In this document: piece after piece, positions 27,824 through 35,801 of the stretch | Layout of the letters: each line of letters opens with the position of its first letter | How positions within the stretch are numbered: position 1 is the stretch's first letter | Source: Limosilactobacillus pontis | GTDB lineage: Bacteria; Bacillota; Bacilli; Lactobacillales; Lactobacillaceae | Length of the DNA stretch: 64,000 bases | NCBI RefSeq assembly: GCF_002940945.1 | Contig: NZ_PNFV01000002.1 | Coordinates: forward strand, 62,001-126,000 | Direction of reading: 5' to 3' | Made by a program: the position numbers and the translations under genes | The notes under the pieces: model-generated | Seen by the model: the letters and a program-made list of their open reading frames with translations, nothing else | What the model was told of the DNA's origin: nothing | Databases searched by the model: none

Positions 27824-28681
27824 TTAACGGTAGTTTTCTTTTAGAAAGCTCCTCATGTCTTGCGGTGCATGGCCAGTGATGTGGCGGAAGTCATCTGTGA
27901 CCCTATTCATTAATCCCATTGCAGCTGCATGATACATTGAGGCTAGTTCATCCCCATCTCCCTCGGTCCGGTAGATATCAGCAAATTCCTGAAGAGAAAT
28001 CGGGGCGTAACCGATCTGATGGTTGGTGGTCATAGTCATCAAGTGCGCTAGTTCTACCATGTTGTAGTTTTGCTCCATAGTCAGCAGGTAATTTTGTCCA
28101 TGATTACGCAGGTAAGGCCTGACGGCGACATTGGCGATTGCCTCGGCACTGTCCTCTCGACTAATAAAGCTCATTGCCTGGTCACCGATTGGATAGATCA
28201 CATTTTGCCGCTTAATCAGCTCGGGGAGGTAGGGAATCAGAGGATCGGCGTAAAGGGCGTTCTTGAGGACCGCATACTGAAGTCCAGAAGATGCTAGCCG
28301 GGCAGGTAAGTAGGCATAGTAGCCAGCCATCTGGAAGGGGTTATTGGCTTGATCAGCAATAAAGCTAACGTCCACCAGGTTTTTAACGCCAGCCCGTTTC
28401 ATGGCGGTCAGGGAATTCTCAAATTCGTTGATTCGTTCCTGGACGTTGTAAGTCAAACTGGGGATATAGATAAGAACATCAACCCCTGTAAAGGCAGGAA
28501 CCATCTGATCAACGTTTTGATAGTTAATTGTTGTGATTTCATAGCCCGCTTCCTTAAATCGGGCTGCCTTGGCTGGGGTGTGGACCCCGAGGCGAATGTT
28601 CTGCTTAGTAATCAGTTTGTTGAGCTGGGCTACTACCTTTTGGCCGAGATGGCCGGTAGCACCGGTAATCATGTATTTCAT
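27824..28681 (-). CDS. NAD(P)-binding NmrA-type oxidoreductase
   Basis: A 285-residue atypical short-chain dehydrogenase-like protein (NmrA/quinone-oxidoreductase-2 type). It starts MKYMITGATGHLGQKVVAQL with the Rossmann glycine motif GATGHLG at residues 7-13. The rest follows the pattern of NAD(P)H-dependent redox sensors and quinone reductases, with no complete Tyr-x-x-x-Lys catalytic pair visible. It starts 5 bases after an Rrf2 regulator, in one operon, so it is probably induced by the stress that regulator senses. Two more genes of this type are at 53823 and 63142. Confidence 0.85.
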   Translation of the reverse strand: MKYMITGATGHLGQKVVAQLNKLITKQNIRLGVHTPAKAARFKEAGYEITTINYQNVDQMVPAFTGVDVLIYIPSLTYNVQERINEFENSLTAMKRAGVKNLVDVSFIADQANNPFQMAGYYAYLPARLASSGLQYAVLKNALYADPLIPYLPELIKRQNVIYPIGDQAMSFISREDSAEAIANVAVRPYLRNHGQNYLLTMEQNYNMVELAHLMTMTTNHQIGYAPISLQEFADIYRTEGDGDELASMYHAAAMGLMNRVTDDFRHITGHAPQDMRSFLKENYR

Positions 28682-28686
28682 ATTTA

Positions 28687-29148
28687 TTATTCCTTCCTTT
28701 GTCGAGCGGCTTTTTGGGCTTGTTTAACCTGAATGTTATCGATGATGTCTTGGAGACTGGTTCGGGCCAGCTTGGCTTCGGCCGCAACCTCAGCTTGATG
28801 ATAGACTTCACTTAAAGCTTCCTGAATGTTGCCGCCAACGATACATTGAGGGTTCGTCTTGCGATCAATCGTGAAGAGGTGGGCATCGTCTTCCACGGCG
28901 AGGTAGATGTCATACAGTGAGATTTCAACCGGGTCCTTGGTAAGGGTCGGCTCGGCGGCCCCGTGAACAGTATTGAGCAGGCCAGCCTTGCGTAATTGGC
29001 TCATCAGTCGCCGAACCACCACCGGAGAAGTTTCGATGCTGGAAGCAATGTTGTTACTGGTCAGAGGAAGTTTTCCTTGGTAGATGTTGATGAAAGCAAG
29101 AATATGGATACTGTCGCTGAAACGTGTTGCGGCTTTCATACTGATCAC
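28687..29148 (-). CDS. Rrf2-family transcriptional regulator
   Basis: A 153-residue Rrf2 protein with an N-terminal winged helix-turn-helix (RFSDSIHILAFINIYQ, then NNIASSIETSPVVVRRLMS). Only one cysteine is visible in the effector region (NPQCIVGG), not the three-cysteine cluster of iron-sulfur types, so it resembles the YwnA/CymR-like or redox-cysteine members. It is the first gene of an operon with the NmrA-type enzyme, and a long perfect palindrome lies 15 bases before its start, so it is likely an autorepressor. Confidence 0.88.
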   Translation of the reverse strand: MISMKAATRFSDSIHILAFINIYQGKLPLTSNNIASSIETSPVVVRRLMSQLRKAGLLNTVHGAAEPTLTKDPVEISLYDIYLAVEDDAHLFTIDRKTNPQCIVGGNIQEALSEVYHQAEVAAEAKLARTSLQDIIDNIQVKQAQKAARQRKE

Positions 29149-29162
29149 TCCTTTAATTTATA

Positions 29163-29190
29163 TTGTAATTTGTAAAGTTACAAATTACAA
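29163..29190. promoter_or_regulatory. 28-bp perfect palindrome, candidate Rrf2 operator
   Basis: The arms TTGTAATTTGTAA (29163-29175) and TTACAAATTACAA (29178-29190) are perfect inverted repeats separated by AG. It lies between the Rrf2 gene and the divergent opuC genes, close to the Rrf2 start, and each arm itself contains a TTGTAA/TTACAA type unit. Confidence 0.75.
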
Positions 29191-29275
29191 GGGAGAAGTT
29201 AGTTGACAAATGATTATTTATAAACTACCATATGGCATAAATGAAACTTAAAAAGTTACAAAAAGGAGACGGAAG

Positions 29276-30175
29276 ATGAGAGTTAAAAAGTTAATGGTGA
29301 CGGCCCTATTTGCTACCGCAACCCTGCTAATTGGTGCAATTATGCCAGCAACAATCAGTGCCGCCAGCAACAAGCCAATTATTGTCGGTTCTAAGAGTGT
29401 CCCAGAGAGTAAGACGGTCAGTGAGATCTACGCCATCGCTCTTGAACACGCAGGTTACAAAGTGACTCGGAAGCAGAATATTTCTAATTCAGTTGTCTAT
29501 AAGGCTGTTAAAACTGGTCAGGTAGACGTCTACCCCGAATACACGGGGACGATCGTGACGGCTTATCTGAAGAAAAATGGTCAGGGTAAGTCTGCGGCTC
29601 AGATGGCCAGCCTTGCCCAGAAGGGGGTGGCCAAAGACGGTCTGACAACCTTCAAGTATGCACCCGATGATAATCGACAGGGAATTGGCATTCGGACAAG
29701 TGTGGCCAAAAAGTATGGCATTAAGAACTTAAGTGATCTCCAGAAGAAGGCCGACAAGATTCGCTTTGCCTCCCAGGGTGAATTTGAGAAGCGCCCCGAT
29801 GCCCTGCCACTGATGGATAAGACCTATGGTAAGTTCCACTTCAAGTCAATCAAGGATTACGATGCTAACCTCCTCTACAAAATCATGGAACAGGGGAAGG
29901 CCGATGCGGCGCCGGTCTCCACGACGGATGGTCAGCTGGCCACCAATAAGTTTCAATTGGTCAAGGACAACAAGAACATCTGGCCACCGTACAATCTGGT
30001 ACCGTTAGCTAATAAGCAGGCTGTTAAGCGCTATCCAAAGATGGAGAAAACCTTGAACAAGGTTGACGCTAAGTTAACAACCAAGGCTGTGACCCAGCTG
30101 AATAAGCAGGTTGGGGTCGATGGGCAAAACTACCGGACCGTTGCCCAGAACTGGTATAATAAAAATATGAAATAA
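29276..30175 (+). CDS. Osmoprotectant ABC transporter, substrate-binding protein (OpuC/ProX type)
   Basis: A 299-residue exported binding protein. The signal peptide covers residues 1 to about 30 (basic start, LFATATLLIGAIMPATISA) and shows no lipobox cysteine. The mature part has IIVGSKSVPESKTVSEIYA and VYPEYTGTIVTAYL, characteristic of glycine betaine, carnitine or choline binding proteins of the OpuC family. The Tyr-rich region fits a quaternary-amine aromatic box. AAAGGAG precedes the ATG. Two permeases and an ATPase follow. Confidence 0.9.
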   Translation: MRVKKLMVTALFATATLLIGAIMPATISAASNKPIIVGSKSVPESKTVSEIYAIALEHAGYKVTRKQNISNSVVYKAVKTGQVDVYPEYTGTIVTAYLKKNGQGKSAAQMASLAQKGVAKDGLTTFKYAPDDNRQGIGIRTSVAKKYGIKNLSDLQKKADKIRFASQGEFEKRPDALPLMDKTYGKFHFKSIKDYDANLLYKIMEQGKADAAPVSTTDGQLATNKFQLVKDNKNIWPPYNLVPLANKQAVKRYPKMEKTLNKVDAKLTTKAVTQLNKQVGVDGQNYRTVAQNWYNKNMK

Positions 30176-30185
30176 GCGTTACTGG

Positions 30186-30218
30186 GCTGTGATAATAATT
30201 TAATCACAGCTTTCTTTA
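30186..30218 (+). terminator. Attenuating hairpin between binding protein and permease
   Basis: GCTGTGAT and ATCACAGC are perfect arms with a 9-base loop, then TTTCTTTAT. An imperfect T run suggests partial termination, giving more binding protein than permease. Confidence 0.6.
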
Positions 30219-30234
30219 TATTAGGAGGCAGCCT

Positions 30235-30885
30235 TTGTTAGCACAGATTATTCATTATTTTCAGACTGACAGTGGCCAATACTGGCAGTATGTCGGTCAA
30301 CATATCCTACTAAGCGCCAGTACCCTGGCAATTGCGATGGTGATTGCTTTGCCGCTGGGCTATTTGGGGTCGCGGATTAAGGTGGTCGCCAGCTTTTGCA
30401 CCGCCTTTGCCCAGGTGTTGCGGATTATTCCTAGCTTGGCCCTGCTCTTCTTGTTGATTCCGTTCATCGGGACAGGGGTGGTGCCGGCCCTGATCGCCCT
30501 GGTCGTTCTAGCCCTGCCACCGTTAATGATTAATACCATTCTTGGCTTTAACGAGGTCAGCCCCACCTATAAGGAGGTTGGCTTGGCGCTCGGGATGAAC
30601 CAGCGCCAATTGCGGCGGCAGATCGAAATCCCCTTAGCGATGCCTTATATCTTAAACGGGATCAAACTGGCCTTGGTCGAAATTATCGCTAGTGCGACCC
30701 TGGCGACCTATATCGGTGCTGGGGGCCTGGGTACGTTAATCTTTACCGGCTTGGGTTTGTACGATATGTCCTACGTCGTGATTGGTGGAATCAGTGTAGC
30801 CTTTCTTTCGCTGTTGTCGATGCTTGGCTTTGACGTTTTGATTAGGAGGATCCAGAAAAATGACCAAGACGAGTATTCAATTTAA
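30235..30885 (+). CDS. Osmoprotectant ABC transporter permease (first)
   Basis: A 216-residue membrane protein with 5-6 segments and the permease signature NEVSPTYKEVGLALGMNQ, followed by the usual EIIASATLATYIGAGGLG stretch. The start is a TTG at 30235, six bases after AGGAGG; no ATG is suitably placed. Its 3' end overlaps the ATPase start by 26 bases, so the genes are translationally coupled. Confidence 0.9.
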   Translation: MLAQIIHYFQTDSGQYWQYVGQHILLSASTLAIAMVIALPLGYLGSRIKVVASFCTAFAQVLRIIPSLALLFLLIPFIGTGVVPALIALVVLALPPLMINTILGFNEVSPTYKEVGLALGMNQRQLRRQIEIPLAMPYILNGIKLALVEIIASATLATYIGAGGLGTLIFTGLGLYDMSYVVIGGISVAFLSLLSMLGFDVLIRRIQKNDQDEYSI

Positions 30886-31630
30886 ACATGTCCAGAAGAG
30901 TTTTGGGAATAACCTGGTCATTCCGGACCTCTCTTTTACCGTTAAGACAGGAGAATTCGTTACTATTCTCGGTTCCTCTGGGAGTGGGAAGACGACCGTC
31001 CTCAAGATGATCAATGGCCTGCTCAAACCCAGCGCTGGCGAGATTCTGATTGGTGGCGAGCGGTTGGGCGACCAGGACCTGGTGAACCTCCGTCGTCATA
31101 TCGGCTACGTAGTCCAACAGATTGGCCTTTTTCCTCACATGACGATTGCCGAGAACATCGGAGTAGTACCTAGGATGCTTAATTGGTCTCAAGAGAGGGT
31201 TGTTTCACGTGTAACAGAACTGCTTAAACTAGTCCAGCTTGATCCGACTAGCTTTGCGGACCGCTATCCCAGCCAGCTATCAGGTGGTCAGCAGCAACGG
31301 GTTGGTGTGGCCCGGGCGCTTGCGACCAACCCGCCATACGTCCTCTTTGATGAGCCGTTTGGTGCCTTGGATGCCTTGACTCGACTGGAACTGCAGCGTG
31401 AGGTCAAACGGATCCACGACAGTCTAGGGGACAAGACCTTTCTCTTTGTGACCCACGATATCAATGAGGCCCTCTTTCTTGGCCAGCGGGTAATGGTGAT
31501 GCATAAAGGGCAGGTTGAACAGTTTGCTACGCCTCAGGAAATCGTTGCTCACCCGGCGACAGCCTTCGTTAGGAAATTGCTGGGTACTGTTCAGCAGAAC
31601 CAGGAGCTATGGGGGCGAGAACATGATTGA
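30860..31630 (+). CDS. Osmoprotectant ABC transporter ATP-binding protein
   Basis: A 256-residue ABC ATPase. Walker A is GSSGSGKTT, the Q-loop is near VVQQIGLFPHM, the signature is LSGGQQQRVGVARALA and Walker B is VLFDEPFGALD. It lacks the C-terminal CBS domains of OpuCA/ProV-type ATPases, ending soon after the switch region, so CBS-mediated ionic-strength sensing is not expected. It overlaps both neighbours (26 bases upstream, 8 bases downstream). Confidence 0.92.
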   Translation: MTKTSIQFKHVQKSFGNNLVIPDLSFTVKTGEFVTILGSSGSGKTTVLKMINGLLKPSAGEILIGGERLGDQDLVNLRRHIGYVVQQIGLFPHMTIAENIGVVPRMLNWSQERVVSRVTELLKLVQLDPTSFADRYPSQLSGGQQQRVGVARALATNPPYVLFDEPFGALDALTRLELQREVKRIHDSLGDKTFLFVTHDINEALFLGQRVMVMHKGQVEQFATPQEIVAHPATAFVRKLLGTVQQNQELWGREHD

Positions 31631-32261
31631 ATATTGGCAGATGAATTCTAGCGAGATGTTACAAGAGGCGGTTCAGCACGCTCAGATGGTACTGCTGTCT
31701 TTGGTTATCGCCGTGCTGGCGGCGATGGCAATCGTGCTTATTTTCCTGCGTCGGCAGAACTGGCTGAATGGTCTGGTCTACTTTTTCTCCCTCCTGTATT
31801 CGATTCCAAGCTTTGCTTTCTTTGCTCTTCTTCTACCGGTTTCGGGCTTGGGCATGCGGACGGCAGTGATCGTCTTGACGGTCTACTGTGAGTATATCCT
31901 GTTACGGTCCTTTATCACCGGGATCCGGGGTGTTGATCCCAGCCTGATTGAGGTAGCTCATGGGATGGGTATGACTCAGTGGCAAACTTTTTATAAGGTA
32001 CAGCTGCCCTTGGCCCTGCCGGCAATCTTCAGCGGGATCCAGGTGGCGTTAGCATCAACAATGGCAATGGCAACGATTGCTGCAACAATCAACGCCGGTG
32101 GCCTTGGCCAGCTGCTTTTTGACGGCCTACAAAACCAGCAGGTAATCCCAATTCTCTGGGGGACTCTGCTGACGATGGCATTAACCCTGGGTTGTGCTGG
32201 GCTGATTTGGTTGTTTCAGTGGGCAGTGACTCACCGCTGGCTAAAAATGGTGAAAAGCTAA
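31623..32261 (+). CDS. Osmoprotectant ABC transporter permease (second)
   Basis: A 212-residue permease with about 5 membrane segments and the coupling-helix motif DPSLIEVAHGMGMTQWQT. The ATG at 31623 overlaps the ATPase stop; a ribosome site GGGGGCGAG lies within the ATPase end. Together with the first permease it forms the membrane channel of this opuC-type system. Confidence 0.9.
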   Translation: MIEYWQMNSSEMLQEAVQHAQMVLLSLVIAVLAAMAIVLIFLRRQNWLNGLVYFFSLLYSIPSFAFFALLLPVSGLGMRTAVIVLTVYCEYILLRSFITGIRGVDPSLIEVAHGMGMTQWQTFYKVQLPLALPAIFSGIQVALASTMAMATIAATINAGGLGQLLFDGLQNQQVIPILWGTLLTMALTLGCAGLIWLFQWAVTHRWLKMVKS

Positions 32262-32270
32262 AATTTAGAC

Positions 32271-32310
32271 AAACAAACGCGGTCCCTTTCACGGCACCGC
32301 GTTTGTTTTT
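32271..32310. terminator. Bidirectional terminator between opuC and the zinc-binding protein gene
   Basis: AAACAAACGCGGT and ACCGCGTTTGTTT are perfect arms with T and A runs at either side, serving the converging genes. Confidence 0.88.
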
Positions 32311-32312
32311 AG

Positions 32313-33224
32313 CTAGTTTTGTGCTGTTTGTTGAATCTTAGCGAGCGCTCTGTACTGGTTAGTCATCCACTGGGTATACGTCTTACCCTTGGGCTTGGTT
32401 TCAGTAACATTGAGTACTGGGACATTATTCTGGTGGGCCAACTTGACGAGGTTCTTGACAACACTGTCACTGGCCTGGGAGTTATTGACGAAGAAGGCAA
32501 TCTGATGGTTCTTGATGGCCTGTTGAATTTCGTTGATATCCTTAGGGGAGGGGTCGCTACCGTCCTCGATTGCTTTTTCAAAATGCTTATCCATCACCTG
32601 GTAGCCGAGGTTGCTGAGGGCATAATCAAAAACGGGTTCGCTGACTGCTACCTGGTTGTTAGCGGGATTAACCTGCCGTTTTACCTTAGCAATCTCGCGG
32701 TCAAGGGGTTTTAGGGAAGCCAGGTAACGGTGGGCATTCTTCTGGTAATCAGCTTTGTGCTGGGGGTCAATCTTACCAAACTGGGTGGCAAGATCCGTTG
32801 CCAGTTTCTTGACGGTTGCGGGCTGGTACCAGATATGTTCGTTATCGCCATCCTTTTTACCAACGAGGTGGCTGACATTGACTACCCGGGCTTTACTATT
32901 GCCACTTGACTTAATGAGTTTATTCATCCAGCTATCGTAGCCAACGCCATTTTCAATGATAATGTTGGCGCGACCGAGCTCCTGGGCCTGTTTGGTTCCT
33001 GGTTGGTAATCATGTGGATCAACAGATGGGTTGTTTATAAATGAGGTCACCTTTCCATGATTGCCAGCAACCTGCTGGGCAACCTCTCCATAGAAATTCA
33101 TACCAGTAACGACCTGAATGGGTTTCTGCTGGTGATTGAGATTCTTCCACGGGATCATGGCGATTGCTATGATGACGATGAGACCAGCAATAAGACTGGT
33201 GATACCGATGGTAAATTTTTTCAT
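32313..33224 (-). CDS. Metal ABC transporter substrate-binding protein (zinc type)
   Basis: A 303-residue cluster A-I (ZnuA/AdcA-like) binding protein. It has one N-terminal hydrophobic segment (about residues 8-28) but no lipobox cysteine, so it is membrane-anchored or cut by signal peptidase I. Likely metal ligands are His in SVDPHDYQPG, His in DNEHIWYQP and a late Asp or Glu. The acidic and histidine-rich loop seen in many ZnuA proteins is absent. No permease or ATPase is nearby, so it must work with an ATPase and permease encoded elsewhere. A Zur-like box just upstream supports zinc control. Confidence 0.85.
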   Translation of the reverse strand: MKKFTIGITSLIAGLIVIIAIAMIPWKNLNHQQKPIQVVTGMNFYGEVAQQVAGNHGKVTSFINNPSVDPHDYQPGTKQAQELGRANIIIENGVGYDSWMNKLIKSSGNSKARVVNVSHLVGKKDGDNEHIWYQPATVKKLATDLATQFGKIDPQHKADYQKNAHRYLASLKPLDREIAKVKRQVNPANNQVAVSEPVFDYALSNLGYQVMDKHFEKAIEDGSDPSPKDINEIQQAIKNHQIAFFVNNSQASDSVVKNLVKLAHQNNVPVLNVTETKPKGKTYTQWMTNQYRALAKIQQTAQN

Positions 33225-33248
33225 GATGGTAAAGCTCCATTATATTAA

Positions 33249-33263
33249 TCGTAATAATTACTA
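33249..33263. promoter_or_regulatory. Zur/Fur-family-like operator
   Basis: TCGTAATAATTACTA is one base off the 7-1-7 dyad TCGTAATnATTACGA of Bacillus Zur boxes. It sits 25 bases upstream of the zinc-binding protein start. The rest of 33264-33470 shows no gene or clear signal. Confidence 0.6.
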
Positions 33264-33470
33264 TTTAGAAATCGATTAATATATTACCTGCCCAAAGAGG
33301 AAAAGGCAAGTCTTAAATTAAAAAAATGGTCGAGCGAGTTAGAAACCTGAGCAATTGAGGTTAATGGTGTGAGCTATTGATAAAGATAGGATGGGGTGCT
33401 TGGCTCGTTTCAAGTTAAATAAAACGACTCTCCAACATAGATAAAAATGCAATAACTGTAGTACACAAAG

Positions 33471-33509
33471 AGACCTTCAGCGTTTGAAAAATACGAACGC
33501 TGGAGGTCT
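33471..33509 (-). terminator. Terminator of the hydroxyacid dehydrogenase at 33525
   Basis: AGACCTTCAGCGTT and AACGCTGGAGGTCT form a strong stem; A and T tracts flank it so it can act on both strands. Confidence 0.8.
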
Positions 33510-33524
33510 TAATCAGATTTAAAT

Positions 33525-34391
33525 TTAGTGCCACCAGAGCTTGATCAGAGCCTGGGTGCCGTCGTTACCAAGTCCTTGATCATCGATAAGTTTTTCATAG
33601 AGCTGCTTGGCCTGATTGGTAGCCGGAAGGTTGAGCTTCATTGCATCTGCCTCATCCAAGGCGATACGGAGATCTTTCAGAAAGTGCTTAGCGAAGAAAC
33701 CAGGGGTATAGTCATCCCTAAGGATCCGCGGGCCATAGGAGCCAAGGCTGAAGTTCTCCGCGGCCCCGCCTTGTAAGGTCGTGATGACCTGCTTCAGGTC
33801 AAGGTGGGCGGCCTTGGCGTAGACTAGGGCTTCGGTCAGGCCAGTCATTGTGCCGGCGATCATAATCTGATTGGCCATCTTGGCATGCTGACCGCTACCG
33901 GCAGGGCCATAATAGCTGACCGTCTTGCTGAACTGGTCAAAGAGAGGTCGCAGTTGGTCGAGATCGGTAGCGTTCCCGCCAACCATCACTGTCAACTTTC
34001 CGTTTTTAGCACCAATGTCACCGCCGGAAACTGGGGCGTCAAGGACGTGAATGCCGCGATTGGTCCCAGTGGCACTGATCCGTTGGGCGAGGGATGGTTT
34101 ACTGGTAGTCATGTCGACTAGGTATTGGCCGGCTGTGGCGTTGACAAGGATACCGTCATCACCGAAATAGACCTCTTCAACATCTTGGGGGAAACCAACC
34201 ATTGTGAAGATAACATCGGTCTGCTGAGTAACCGCCGCTGGGGACGCAGCCCATTGGGCACCGTTGTCACAGACTGCCTGAGCATGGGCCCTAGTTCGGT
34301 TGTAGACCACGACCGGGTTGCCGTGCTGCAGAAGATTATTGATGATCCCGGTTCCCATGACACCAGTACCGATAAAACCAATTTTAGTCAT
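33525..34391 (-). CDS. Beta-hydroxyacid dehydrogenase, tartronate-semialdehyde reductase-like (GarR/GlxR family)
   Basis: A 288-residue NAD(P)-dependent enzyme. The Rossmann motif GFIGTGVMGTGI is at residues 5-16, the substrate-binding DAPVSGGDIGAKNG box near 120 and the catalytic Lys lies in GSGQHAKMANQ. The family includes tartronate semialdehyde reductase and 3-hydroxyisobutyrate dehydrogenase. The frame stays open upstream to 34592, but AAAGGAG before the ATG at 34391 sets the start. In glucarate breakdown the GarR reaction reduces tartronate semialdehyde to glycerate, so this gene may serve the gudD pathway 11 kb away. That link is inference. Confidence 0.85.
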   Translation of the reverse strand: MTKIGFIGTGVMGTGIINNLLQHGNPVVVYNRTRAHAQAVCDNGAQWAASPAAVTQQTDVIFTMVGFPQDVEEVYFGDDGILVNATAGQYLVDMTTSKPSLAQRISATGTNRGIHVLDAPVSGGDIGAKNGKLTVMVGGNATDLDQLRPLFDQFSKTVSYYGPAGSGQHAKMANQIMIAGTMTGLTEALVYAKAAHLDLKQVITTLQGGAAENFSLGSYGPRILRDDYTPGFFAKHFLKDLRIALDEADAMKLNLPATNQAKQLYEKLIDDQGLGNDGTQALIKLWWH

Positions 34392-34494
34392 AACACATCG
34401 CTCCTTTGCTTCCATTATAGCGGGAATCCCGTGGTAGCGATAAAGGGTCCTTATGGTATAAGCAACGGTAAATTCGGGAAAGAAAGCAAGATTT

Positions 34495-34605
34495 GTGAAA
34501 CGCTTTTTCAAAAACCAACGGCTAGTGGGAGGCGTGGCCTTGCTGGTCTGTGCGGTCGTGTTAACAATCTTGTTGGGTCTGGAAGGGTACAAGAATCATC
34601 AATGA
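34495..34605 (+). CDS. Small single-span membrane protein, 36 residues
   Basis: A GTG start at 34495 begins MKRFFKNQRLVGGVALLVCA, a basic head followed by a hydrophobic segment that reaches about residue 28, then a short polar tail ending YKNHQ. A possible extended -10 (TGGTATAAG) lies at about 34455, and a strong terminator starts 7 bases after the stop. The unit is therefore bracketed like a real gene, although GTG with a modest GGGAAAGAAAG site is not strong proof. It is divergent from the dehydrogenase. Function unknown. Confidence 0.5.
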   Translation: MKRFFKNQRLVGGVALLVCAVVLTILLGLEGYKNHQ

Positions 34606-34611
34606 GAATAG

Positions 34612-34651
34612 TGGCTCCTAGCTACCAGGGTGGTAGTTAGGAGCCATTTTT
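34612..34651. terminator. Bidirectional terminator
   Basis: TGGCTCCTAGCTACC and GGTAGTTAGGAGCCA form a long stem with a T run. It lies between the 36-aa gene and the converging asparaginase gene. Confidence 0.85.
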
Positions 34652-34654
34652 ACA

Positions 34655-35647
34655 TTAATCGAGGGTAACTTCACCTGCTATGTCGGTTGCAAAAAACTTG
34701 GCAATGGCTTGAACATCCATTCCTTGACCCAGGCCCCACATCAACTTAGTAATTGCGCTCTCTGACGTCATATCGTGGGCACTGATCGCTCCCTCTACCA
34801 AAGCCTGGCGTCCAACCTCGTACTTGGTTAGGTCACTACGTTCGTATAGACACTGACTGGTGGCGATAACTGGGATTCCCTGTTTGATCAGCTCACCGAC
34901 TGCAGCGGCGATGTTGCGGCGAATATAGGTCATACCGCCGAGCCCATAGGCTTCAATGACGATGCCGTGGCAGTTGTGCTTGGCCAGGGCCCTAAGCAGG
35001 CGGGGGTCAAACCCGGGAAAGAGCTTGAACAGGAAGACGTTAGTATCGATTTTGGTATTCAACACGCATTGCTCATTAGTCCGCGGGCGCTTTGTCTGAA
35101 TGGTAAAACCGTCGGAGGTCACTGCGGCCACAGGAGGGACATTGACACTTTCGAAGGCATCAAAGGCGGTCGTCCGTACCTTGACGCATCGGCAGCCACG
35201 CATGATCTTGCGGTTGAAGGCCAGATAAACACTGGGCTGGAGACTGGCTGCCGCTGTGAAGGCCAGCTGGAGATTGTCAGGGGCATCACTCAAGAGCACG
35301 TTCATTGGTACCTGACTCCCGGTGAAAACAACAGGAATGTTGAGATGCTGGAGCATGAAGGTCATCATTGAGGCGGTGTAGGCCATCGTATCTGTTCCAT
35401 GTGAAACAACAATACCATCGTAGTCATTTCGGTTGCGGTAGATGGTTTCAGCGATGACCTTCCATTCCTCGGGTTGAATATTTGAGGAGTCCAGCTGGAG
35501 GATATCTTTGACGGTGACGTCGTAGGGGAGATTGCCAAGAGATTGGACGAGTTGCTTGCCGCTTTCACCGGGGACAAGGCCCTGCTCAGAAACCACGGAG
35601 GCAATCGTTCCCCCGGTGGAGAGCAATAAAATTTTCTTTTGTGCCAT
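34655..35647 (-). CDS. ansA: Type I asparaginase
   Basis: A 330-residue cytoplasmic asparaginase that converts asparagine to aspartate and ammonia. The first active-site region is LLLSTGGTIASV (residues 4-15) and the second VVSHGTDTMAYTASMM near residue 84. It has no signal peptide, which fits the type I enzyme. The start at 35647 has only a modest GGGTGA site. It is not in an obvious operon. It opposes the AsnA reaction encoded at 38559. Confidence 0.92.
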   Translation of the reverse strand: MAQKKILLLSTGGTIASVVSEQGLVPGESGKQLVQSLGNLPYDVTVKDILQLDSSNIQPEEWKVIAETIYRNRNDYDGIVVSHGTDTMAYTASMMTFMLQHLNIPVVFTGSQVPMNVLLSDAPDNLQLAFTAAASLQPSVYLAFNRKIMRGCRCVKVRTTAFDAFESVNVPPVAAVTSDGFTIQTKRPRTNEQCVLNTKIDTNVFLFKLFPGFDPRLLRALAKHNCHGIVIEAYGLGGMTYIRRNIAAAVGELIKQGIPVIATSQCLYERSDLTKYEVGRQALVEGAISAHDMTSESAITKLMWGLGQGMDVQAIAKFFATDIAGEVTLD

Positions 35648-35801
35648 ATATAATCACCCGTTTTTGATAAATATTTTAAGTGGCGGGCTGGCTAAAGGCA
35701 AGCACTGCACCGTAAATTTTGCTTTGGTGTGTTGTCAATGGCTGTGCTAACCCCTTACAATTAATGTAAGCGATTAACCATATATAAAAGGAGTGATTAA
35801 G

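Noticed and set aside
34392..34592. 67-codon N-terminal extension of the GarR-like enzyme
   Set aside because: The Rossmann fold starts directly at 34391 behind AAAGGAG; the extension overlaps the small divergent gene.
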